Part shown: positions 1 to 5,209 of the stretch, one piece after another | Layout: every line of letters starts with the position of its first letter | Numbering within the stretch: position 1 is the first letter of the stretch | Origin: Rhodobacterales bacterium UBA3080 | Lineage (GTDB): Bacteria > Pseudomonadota > Alphaproteobacteria > Rhodobacterales > Rhodobacteraceae | Reading direction: 5' to 3' | NCBI GenBank assembly: GCA_002366645.1 | Contig: DFBM01000166.1 | Span: 336 to 5,544 of the forward strand | Length of the DNA stretch: 5,209 bases | Program-made: the position numbers and the translations under genes | The notes under the pieces: model-generated | What the model was told of the DNA's origin: nothing | The model's database searches: none | Seen by the model: only the letters and a program-made list of their open reading frames with translations

Positions 1-1199
1 AAGTCATCCAGCGCTTCACGAAGTAATGCGGCATAGTCGTTCCCGCTCGAACAAAGATAGGATAGCAGCGCGACGTCCTCCTCCAGCAAATCTAAACACC
101 CAAGCTTGCCCGCCTCTTCCCAATCCCCGACACTCAAGGCGCGCATAAGGGGGACCGGTAGAAAACTTTTAGGCAGAACCCCTTCGAGCTTCTCACTCGG
201 GATTATTGCGGAAGGTCCGGCGCTCACCGCTTTGAAAATTGATCTACGCGTTCGTGGAGTCGGAATAACGGTAACTTGCGTGTCCCGAGCACCTAAATAC
301 GGCGTTGGATGGCCAGTCAAAATGGAACCTGAAAGCACCCGTTTGGCACCTTCCTTCAATTCATTCGAAAGCAACTCCTCCAGATTGGCGCCATTGACCG
401 TGCGAATCAGGCGGGGATTTTTAACCATTGACCCGCCGAGCGATACAATTCTGTCTGCCGAAACTTTACCTTCCCTGAACAGGTGACCAATCGCGATGAC
501 ATCCTGATAACCAATTTGCCAGATGGCCTGCCCTGCCAGCCCAAGCTTATCTAAATGAGTGCCCGCCAGTCCCGCCGGATGTTTGCCTCTAAATGTAGCA
601 AACCGAATTTCATCACTATTGTCTGACGATAATTCTAGCCCCGGCGCCTGACAAACAGTGACGTTCGCACCCGACAAACTGACGAGAACTTCCAGCCCTT
701 TGGAAAGGTCGGTTCGGGCAGATGCGATCACAATCGTTGGGTCAGCTGCCAGTGGATTCGTGTCGATGGCCGTTACCAGTATTGACTCGACCTCCGCGTC
801 GGGGTCGGGGATACTGCCGAACGGACGGGTCCGGAGCGCCGTCCACAAACCGGTTTCCTGTAGCAATTCACGCGGTTTTTTACCAAGGTCAAACGATACG
901 GCGGAGTCGCCACATTGCGAGATGACGATGTTATCCAGTCCGCGCCGACTGCCGCGGTTGATTGCCGATACGGTGCCCGAAATTGGTGAAGTGAATTGTA
1001 TTGCAGGTCGGTTGCGATCGCGAAACAGTGCCTGACCGGCAGAAACTGCACTGCCGGATTCAACAAGCATTTCGGGACGAACACCACGAAAATCTGCACC
1101 GCTTAAAGCCACGCTCGTCACATTCGATCCATCTTCAATAGTCTGCACGGGCGCGCCATCAATCGGGACATCCACGCCGCCTCGTATTGAATATTTCAT
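1..1199 (-). CDS. nqrA: Na+-translocating NADH:quinone reductase subunit A (3' end cut by window)
   Basis: NqrA is the peripheral cytoplasmic subunit of the NQR complex, which couples NADH oxidation and quinone reduction to Na+ export. The visible 399 residues match the family from end to end: an N-terminal RGGVDVPIDG (6-15) like the usual KGLDLPIAG, RPEMLV (41-46), a lipoyl-like FTSPISGTV (69-77), GLWTALRTRPF (117-127), TAIDTNPLA (143-151), HPAGLAGTH (207-215), YQDVIAIG (231-238), NPRLIRTV (261-268), and GCLDLLEED (367-375) near the C-terminus. Recalled Vibrio homologues have about 446 residues and end roughly ten residues after the point reached here. This protein would therefore be about 410 residues, with some 35 residues missing around 318-335. 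The usual CPGK near the end reads CSSG (383-386). The ATG at 1199 fits the family N-terminus; an in-frame ATG at 1241 would add 14 residues, and neither has a strong Shine-Dalgarno. nqrB-F would be expected off the left edge. Confidence 0.93.
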   Translation of the reverse strand, partial: MKYSIRGGVDVPIDGAPVQTIEDGSNVTSVALSGADFRGVRPEMLVESGSAVSAGQALFRDRNRPAIQFTSPISGTVSAINRGSRRGLDNIVISQCGDSAVSFDLGKKPRELLQETGLWTALRTRPFGSIPDPDAEVESILVTAIDTNPLAADPTIVIASARTDLSKGLEVLVSLSGANVTVCQAPGLELSSDNSDEIRFATFRGKHPAGLAGTHLDKLGLAGQAIWQIGYQDVIAIGHLFREGKVSADRIVSLGGSMVKNPRLIRTVNGANLEELLSNELKEGAKRVLSGSILTGHPTPYLGARDTQVTVIPTPRTRRSIFKAVSAGPSAIIPSEKLEGVLPKSFLPVPLMRALSVGDWEEAGKLGCLDLLEEDVALLSYLCSSGNDYAALLREALDD

Positions 1200-1281
1200 A
1201 GTGTGAACCGCCCCGCTCAATTCATTTTTTGTTGGCGCCATCACTGGCCGCCGCAAAGTCAAGTAATCAGTGGTTAACCTG

Positions 1282-1317
1282 CACTGTATTTAAATCTGGC
1301 AACATGACACAAATCAA
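1282..1317 (-). promoter_or_regulatory. candidate nqrA promoter
   Basis: Read on the minus strand, TTGATT (1317-1312) and TTTAAA (1294-1289) are 17 bp apart. Each matches the sigma-70 -35 and -10 consensus at four of six bases, which would put the transcript start near 1282, about 80 bases before the nqrA ATG. The -35 lies inside the FNR-like box, so a bound regulator would block it. This is a visual match only and AT-rich sequence gives such matches by chance. Confidence 0.3.
1304..1317 (+). promoter_or_regulatory. FNR/ANR-like binding site
   Basis: The sequence ATGAC-ACAA-ATCAA matches the FNR/ANR consensus TTGAT-N4-ATCAA at eight of ten defined bases, with a perfect right half. Its centre (1310.5) is about 42 bases upstream of the transcript start predicted from the -10 at 1341-1346, the usual position for a class II FNR-activated promoter. 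Regulation of the cytochrome by low oxygen is an inference; no fnr or anr gene is in the window. Confidence 0.5.
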
Positions 1318-1340
1318 TGTTGGATTTATAGAATTCAGGT

Positions 1341-1346
1341 TATCAT
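1341..1346 (+). promoter_or_regulatory. candidate -10 of the cytochrome promoter
   Basis: TATCAT matches TATAAT at five of six bases and would start transcription near 1352-1353, leaving a leader of about 26 bases. No good -35 stands in front of it, which fits a promoter that depends on an activator at the 1304-1317 box. A competing reading is TATAGA (1327-1332) with CATGAC (1303-1308) as -35 at 18 bp. Confidence 0.4.
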
Positions 1347-1365
1347 CCATCTGTTTATGCCAACT

Positions 1366-1369
1366 GGAG
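1366..1369 (+). promoter_or_regulatory. ribosome binding site of the cytochrome gene
   Basis: GGAG ends nine bases before the ATG at 1379. It decides the start, because the open frame continues upstream to 1229 without a stop but only from 1379 does a signal peptide begin. Confidence 0.75.
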
Positions 1370-1378
1370 ATTGAAACC

Positions 1379-2464
1379 ATGAAATTATTTTTAAAAGTTG
1401 CCGTTATGCTGGTTATTCCCGTTGTTCTGGGCGTTTCTAATGTAGCATCCGCGCAGTCCACCAGCAATTTGCCATCAAAAGTCGAAGCATGGCTAGCCTC
1501 GCCACATGCGGATTCCTCGTCCGAGGCGTTTCGACACTGGGACGAAGACGGTGAAATTCCGACAGCCTGCGCGGCCTGCCATTCGTCCACAGGTTTCATG
1601 GACTACATCGGTGCCGATGGAAGTGCTGCGGGTCAGGTTGATATGGCTGCGGCCCCACGTACGGTTGTCGAATGTGCCGCTTGTCACTCCGCTACAGCCA
1701 GCACAATGGACAGCGCAAGGTTCCCTTCCGGTATGGTAATTGCCAACCTTGGGAGTTCGGCTACATGTAGCACCTGTCATCAGGGGCGCGCGTCAAGCAA
1801 CTCGGTAAACGCCAAGACGGCGGGCCTCGAGGAAGACACTCCAAATACAGAGCTTGGTTTTATCAACGTGCATTACAGGGTCGCGGCGGCAACACTATTT
1901 GGGACCGAAGCAAAAGGGGGCTATGAATATGCAGGCAACGTTTACGATGGAAAATTTGTACATGTTCCGGGCTTGGATTCCTGCACAACCTGCCACAATC
2001 CGCACAGTTTGAAAGTAGCGCCGGAGAACTGTGTTAGCTGCCACAAAGTTGACATTCTAGCAGCCATCCGAACATCGACAATAGACTTTGATGGCAACGG
2101 CAATACGACCGAAGGTGTCGCCGCCGAGATCAACACGCTACATGCCGCGTTAGAGAAGGCTATACAGGCTTACGCAAACGAAGTCGTCGACAAGCCGATT
2201 ATATATGCGCCCGGCGTATACCCGTACTTCTTCAACGATGACAATGCGAATGGTGTCGGAGAGCCCGACGAAACCATTTACCCTAACAGCTACAAAAGTT
2301 GGACACCGCGCTTGTTGAAAGCGGCCTATAACTATCAGTTTGTGGCTGGTGACCCCGGTGCTTACGCGCATAATCCGCGCTATACGATTCAAATATTGAT
2401 AGACAGCATCGCGGATCTCGCGACCAAAGTGGCACTTGATATGCCGCAGACGGTTCGGCCTTAA
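1379..2464 (+). CDS. secreted pentaheme c-type cytochrome
   Basis: This 361-residue protein is probably an exported electron carrier or periplasmic redox enzyme. Residues 1-25 form a Sec signal peptide: MKLFLK, a hydrophobic core to about residue 19, and a likely cut after VASA (25). Five CxxCH heme-binding motifs follow at residues 64-68 (CAACH), 99-103 (CAACH), 130-134 (CSTCH), 202-206 (CTTCH, continuing NPH) and 218-222 (CVSCH). Seven further histidines (43, 53, 165, 195, 209, 255, 331) could serve as second axial ligands. No other membrane segment is visible. After the last heme come about 140 residues without cysteine, holding DFDGNGNTTEG (236-246) and DDNANGVGEPDE (287-298), which look like calcium-binding loops, then SWTPRLLKAAYNY (307-319) and DPGAYAHNPRY (325-335). 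I recall similar tails in uncharacterised multiheme cytochromes, but cannot name the family or substrate. The gene is alone on its strand, divergent from nqrA and convergent with glpD, with its own promoter and ribosome binding site. Cytochrome identity is near certain; function is unknown. Confidence 0.93.
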   Translation: MKLFLKVAVMLVIPVVLGVSNVASAQSTSNLPSKVEAWLASPHADSSSEAFRHWDEDGEIPTACAACHSSTGFMDYIGADGSAAGQVDMAAAPRTVVECAACHSATASTMDSARFPSGMVIANLGSSATCSTCHQGRASSNSVNAKTAGLEEDTPNTELGFINVHYRVAAATLFGTEAKGGYEYAGNVYDGKFVHVPGLDSCTTCHNPHSLKVAPENCVSCHKVDILAAIRTSTIDFDGNGNTTEGVAAEINTLHAALEKAIQAYANEVVDKPIIYAPGVYPYFFNDDNANGVGEPDETIYPNSYKSWTPRLLKAAYNYQFVAGDPGAYAHNPRYTIQILIDSIADLATKVALDMPQTVRP

Positions 2465-2485
2465 CGCCAGTTCACAGGCCTAAGT

Positions 2486-2520
2486 AAATGATGCGGCGAC
2501 TTTAAGTCATCGCATCATTT
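2486..2520. terminator. bidirectional terminator-like palindrome
   Basis: Two 17-base arms (2486-2502 and 2504-2520) surround one central T and pair at 15 positions plus one G-T wobble, with one mismatch. The outer ten base pairs are perfect. The arms begin with AAAT and end with ATTT, so either strand gives a stem followed by a few U residues, although the U run is short. It begins 21 bases after the cytochrome stop and covers the last four codons and the stop of glpD (2507-2520). Its place between convergent genes supports a shared terminator. Confidence 0.65.
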
Positions 2521-4030
2521 GCATTTTGTCGGACATATACGTTTCCAGTTCTGCAACTGCGATTTGCTCTTGATGCAGACCAAGCCGCGTACGTCGCCAA
2601 AGGACGTCGTCGGCGGTACGTGCGAACTCGTGTTCCATTAGCCAGTCGATTTCAGTTGCATAAATTCCAACACCAAAGTTTTGCCCCAATGCAGCGAGAC
2701 TGTCAGTTCCCGCGAGCATAATTCTGGCATCCGTCCCGTAGGTCTTTATCAGCCTTCTAGCCAGATCTTGACCTAGAAACGGAAAATCGGCCTCCAGCCC
2801 CGCAATCAAGCTATTCACACCGTCGACCGGAAAATTGCCGCCGGGCAAAGGGGTCTCGGCGGTCCATTCCCCGGGTAGCTCAGGTAAGAACTGTTCTAGC
2901 TTGGCAATCGCAGACTCGGCCAACCGGCGATAGGTGGTTATCTTCCCGCCAAATACATTCAGGACCGGCGCACCACCCTGCTCATCCAGTGATAGCACAT
3001 AATCGCGCGTGGCCTCCGACGCCAATTTGGCACCGTCGTCGTATAGCGGGCGTACGCCGGAATACCGCCAGACCACGTCCTCCGGTGTCACTGGCTTATC
3101 GAAATACTCGGAGGCAAAGGCGCAAAGATAGTCGACTTCGGCATCCGAGCAAACCGCTTCACCAATTGCCCCTTCATGTTCTTGATCAGTGGTGCCGATC
3201 AGGGTGAATTCGCCCTCGTAAGGTATTGCGAAAACGATACGTCCGTCGGCGCCTTGAAAGAAATACGCGCGGTCATGCGCGAACAGCTTTTTGGTGACGA
3301 TGTGACTGCCCCGCACAAGGCGAATTTTTTCGTGTGATGTTATGCTCAGCGTATTTTGAACCACGTCGCTAACCCAGGGACCGGCCGCATTTACAAGAAC
3401 CCGCGCTTGTATGATTTCGGTTTCGCCAGACAACTTGTCGAGAAGTTCGACGTCCCAGATGCCGTCAACTCGCGTGGCTGAAACGACTTTGGTCTGCACT
3501 AGAATACGGGCACCACGCTCTTGCGCATCGCGTGCATTCAACACAACCAAACGGGAGTCCTGCACCCAGCAGTCAGAATACTCAAATGCCTTTCGGAACT
3601 TTTTCTTGAGCGGCGTGCCCAAAGCATCGTTGGCAAGGTTAAGCGTTTTGGTAGCCGGCAAAATTTTGCGACCACCCAAGTGGTCATAGATAAAAAGGCC
3701 GGTCCGCAGAAGCCACGCCGGACGCATGCCTTTGTGATACGGCAAGACGAACCGCATGGGCCAACTGATATGGGGCATCGCACGCAAAAGGACTTCACGC
3801 TCGATCAAAGCCTCGCGGACCAAGCGGAACTTGTAGTATTCCAGATACCGCAACCCGCCGTGGAACAATTTTGTCGAAGCTGACGACGTCGCCGAGGCAA
3901 GATCATTCATTTCTGCCAAAGCTACCGACAAACCACGACCGGCTGCATCTCGGGCGATTCCACAGCCATTCACCCCGCCACCAATGACAAAGATGTCGAA
4001 AACGTCGTTCGAACCGGAATTTGGCGCCAC
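2507..4030 (-). CDS. glpD: aerobic glycerol-3-phosphate dehydrogenase
   Basis: GlpD oxidises sn-glycerol 3-phosphate to dihydroxyacetone phosphate using FAD and passes the electrons to membrane quinone; it is a peripheral inner-membrane enzyme. Numbered from the GTG start (507 residues; E. coli GlpD has 501), the protein has the FAD-binding GGGVNG at 17-22, followed by ARDAAGRG (26-33), SATSSASTKL (46-55), HGGLRYLE (57-64), FEYSDCWVQDSRLV (149-162), VNAAGPW (213-219), IGTTD (278-282), YSGVRP (323-328), TRDY (341-344), FGGKITTYR (360-368), and a C-terminal domain ending in the conserved WRRT (478-481). These match E. coli GlpD closely, including the arginines of YSGVRP and TRDY associated with phosphate binding. 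No frameshift or missing core motif is seen. A TTG at 4045 would add five residues but lacks a Shine-Dalgarno. No glpF, glpK or glpR is visible, so the gene appears to stand alone, divergent from kynU. Confidence 0.96.
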   Translation of the reverse strand: MAPNSGSNDVFDIFVIGGGVNGCGIARDAAGRGLSVALAEMNDLASATSSASTKLFHGGLRYLEYYKFRLVREALIEREVLLRAMPHISWPMRFVLPYHKGMRPAWLLRTGLFIYDHLGGRKILPATKTLNLANDALGTPLKKKFRKAFEYSDCWVQDSRLVVLNARDAQERGARILVQTKVVSATRVDGIWDVELLDKLSGETEIIQARVLVNAAGPWVSDVVQNTLSITSHEKIRLVRGSHIVTKKLFAHDRAYFFQGADGRIVFAIPYEGEFTLIGTTDQEHEGAIGEAVCSDAEVDYLCAFASEYFDKPVTPEDVVWRYSGVRPLYDDGAKLASEATRDYVLSLDEQGGAPVLNVFGGKITTYRRLAESAIAKLEQFLPELPGEWTAETPLPGGNFPVDGVNSLIAGLEADFPFLGQDLARRLIKTYGTDARIMLAGTDSLAALGQNFGVGIYATEIDWLMEHEFARTADDVLWRRTRLGLHQEQIAVAELETYMSDKMQMMR

Positions 4031-4037
4031 AATTAAT

Positions 4038-4042
4038 TCCTT
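4038..4042 (-). promoter_or_regulatory. ribosome binding site of glpD
   Basis: On the minus strand AAGGA is followed by seven bases and then GTG at 4030. This sequence would lie inside the coding region if the TTG at 4045 were used, so it argues for the GTG start. Confidence 0.7.
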
Positions 4043-4045
4043 CAA

Positions 4046-4183
4046 ATAATCGAGCTTAAAATGTTAACCACGGCAAAATGTGGAAACCAGCTGCTTCGGA
4101 AAACTAATTTAACGTAATAGCGCACTTGTGCAGCGGGCAACACCAATACTATGTTTTCTGTCAGCTATTTTGGGAACCAACAC
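4046..4183. promoter_or_regulatory. divergent glpD-kynU intergenic control region
   Basis: The two genes start back to back, so promoters for both must lie here unless transcription comes from elsewhere. No strong sigma-70 promoter is seen. For kynU, TTGTGC (4126-4131) and TACTAT (4147-4152) are only 15 bp apart, a weak candidate. GCACTTGTGC (4122-4131) is a small inverted repeat with a two-base centre overlapping that -35, a possible operator. For glpD, TTGCCG read on the minus strand has no clear -10 at normal spacing. The region is AT-rich near glpD. Confidence 0.4.
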
Positions 4184-5209
4184 ATGACCACCGATTTCAA
4201 AAAGACCAGATCTATGTTTCACCTGCCCGAAGGGATGATCTACCTTGATGGCAACTCGCTAGGGCCCCAACCCCTTGCCGCCACGAAACGGGTTGCTGAC
4301 GTATTGGACAATGAGTGGGGAGAGATGCTGATCGGCGGCTGGAACAAGGCCGGTTGGATGCAACAACCCAGCCGTGTCGGCAACAGAATTGCGCGTCTGA
4401 TCGGCGCGGAGAGTGACAGTGTGGTTGTGGGTGACACGTTGTCGATCAAAGTCTATCAGGCAGTAGCCTCGGCGCTGGAACTGCACCCTGACCGTAAGGT
4501 AATCCTGTCCGATAGCGGAAACTTCCCAACCGATTTGTATATGACCGACGGGCTTATTAGTTCGCTGAACGCAGGTCACGAATTGCGAGTGGTCGCCCCC
4601 GAGGAGGTTGAAGCAGCAATTGACGACACCGTCGCGGTTCTATTGTTAACTGAAGTCGATTATCGCACCGGCCGCAAACACGACATGAAACTCCTGACGA
4701 AAAAGGCTCATGATTTTGGTGTCGTCACAATTTGGGATTTGGCCCATTCGGCAGGCGCACTGCCGGTCGACCTTTCCGGCTGTAATGTAGATTTCGCGAT
4801 TGGCTGCACATACAAGTATCTTAATGGAGGCCCGGGTGCGCCAGCGTTTATTTACGTGGCTCCCAGACTTGCAGACAAAGTGCGCCCTGCCCTTTCCGGC
4901 TGGCTTGGTCACGAGTCCCCGTTCGCCTTTGATCTGGATTACAAGGCTGGGTCAGGCGTCGAGCGGATGCGGGTAGGTACACCGCCTGTCATCGCGCTTG
5001 CCGCGCTCGAGACAGCGCTTGATGTCTGGGACATGGTGGATATTTACGACGTCCGCGCCAAATCAATTGAGCTGTGTGATTTGTTTATTCGCGAGGTCGA
5101 AACCCGTTGTCCGCAGCTAACAATTGATACCCCGCGAGACGGGGCACAACGTGGCTCTCAGGTTTCGTTTCGTTTCTCCGAAGGCTATGCAGCGATGCAG
5201 GCATTGATT
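4184..5209 (+). CDS. kynU: kynureninase (3' end cut by window)
   Basis: Kynureninase is a cytoplasmic PLP enzyme of fold type I that hydrolyses L-kynurenine to anthranilate and alanine, or 3-hydroxykynurenine to 3-hydroxyanthranilate and alanine, in tryptophan breakdown. The 342 visible residues contain YLDGNSLGPQP (20-30), GWNKAGW (52-58), VVGDTLS (81-87), DSGNFPTDLY (110-119), TEVDYRTG (156-163), IWDLAHSAGALPVDL (183-197) with the PLP-contacting Asp185, and the Schiff-base lysine Lys211 in CTYKYLNGGPGAP (208-220). The 26-residue Asp-Lys distance equals that in the human and Pseudomonas enzymes as I recall them. RVGTPPVIALAALE (263-276) follows. Roughly 75 C-terminal residues are off the edge. 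The ATG at 4184 is preceded by a weak GGGA eight bases away; an in-frame ATG at 4151 would add 11 residues with no family support. No other tryptophan-catabolism gene is visible, so the catabolic versus biosynthetic route cannot be told. Confidence 0.95.
   Translation, partial: MTTDFKKTRSMFHLPEGMIYLDGNSLGPQPLAATKRVADVLDNEWGEMLIGGWNKAGWMQQPSRVGNRIARLIGAESDSVVVGDTLSIKVYQAVASALELHPDRKVILSDSGNFPTDLYMTDGLISSLNAGHELRVVAPEEVEAAIDDTVAVLLLTEVDYRTGRKHDMKLLTKKAHDFGVVTIWDLAHSAGALPVDLSGCNVDFAIGCTYKYLNGGPGAPAFIYVAPRLADKVRPALSGWLGHESPFAFDLDYKAGSGVERMRVGTPPVIALAALETALDVWDMVDIYDVRAKSIELCDLFIREVETRCPQLTIDTPRDGAQRGSQVSFRFSEGYAAMQALI

Noticed and set aside
106..1099. Several open frames of 67-126 codons on both strands across the nqrA region
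   Set aside because: They are out-of-frame shadows of nqrA with no recognisable domain, while the nqrA frame is open throughout and matches its family.
1272..1279. Eight-base palindrome GGTTAACC in the nqrA-cytochrome spacer
   Set aside because: It is too short to be significant and matches no regulator site that I can name.
1229..1378. Upstream extension of the cytochrome to a TTG, adding 50 residues
   Set aside because: It would bury the signal peptide inside the protein and overlap the FNR-like promoter. The ATG at 1379 has a good Shine-Dalgarno and starts directly with the signal peptide.
2989..3883. Plus-strand open frames of 72-120 codons inside glpD
   Set aside because: They lie antisense to a fully conserved GlpD frame, have arginine- and proline-rich nonspecific composition and no plausible ribosome binding sites.
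4031..4062. Possible GlpR operator upstream of glpD around AGCTCGATTATTT
   Set aside because: Only one half resembles the GlpR consensus and the second half is poor, so it cannot be told from chance.
4151..4183. Alternative kynU start at ATG 4151
   Set aside because: It lacks a Shine-Dalgarno, the added residues have no family support, and the weak candidate -10 overlaps this ATG.
4240..4912. Minus-strand open frames of 69-106 codons opposite kynU
   Set aside because: The plus-strand frame carries all kynureninase motifs; the antisense frames resemble nothing I recognise.

Overview
The window looks like ordinary chromosome of a free-living, probably marine or aquatic, aerobic or facultatively anaerobic proteobacterium. 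A gammaproteobacterium is the best guess, because an NqrA-type subunit, an E. coli-like GlpD, a bacterial kynureninase and a periplasmic multiheme cytochrome c occur together. Base composition looks balanced, near 50% GC by eye. No mobile element, CRISPR array, tRNA or rRNA was seen. There are four protein genes, two of them cut by the window edges.

Layout, left to right. (1) 1-1199, minus strand: nqrA, subunit A of the Na+-translocating NADH:quinone reductase. It lacks only the last residues, and the rest of a normal nqr operon would lie off the left edge. (2) 1200-1378: a divergent control region. It holds a good FNR/ANR-like box (1304-1317), a -10 hexamer at the spacing expected for an FNR-activated promoter reading right, and a possible nqrA promoter reading left whose -35 lies inside the same box. 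(3) 1379-2464, plus strand: a secreted five-heme c-type cytochrome with calcium-loop-like motifs and a C-terminal domain I cannot name. (4) 2486-2520: a 35-bp near-perfect palindrome between convergent genes, probably a bidirectional terminator, overlapping the end of the next gene. (5) 2507-4030, minus strand: glpD, FAD-dependent glycerol-3-phosphate dehydrogenase. It probably starts at a GTG with a well-placed Shine-Dalgarno sequence. (6) 4031-4183: a divergent intergenic region. (7) 4184-5209, plus strand: kynU, kynureninase, cut at residue 342 by the right edge.

Three of the four genes concern respiratory electron flow. NQR oxidises NADH and pumps Na+, GlpD feeds glycerol-3-phosphate electrons to quinone, and the cytochrome carries electrons in the periplasm. 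They are in separate transcription units, so I do not claim a single pathway. The most interesting part is the nqrA/cytochrome divergent promoter, which could switch a Na+-pumping dehydrogenase against a periplasmic cytochrome according to oxygen. I found no clear sign of an entirely new biological system. The pentaheme cytochrome is the least characterised element.
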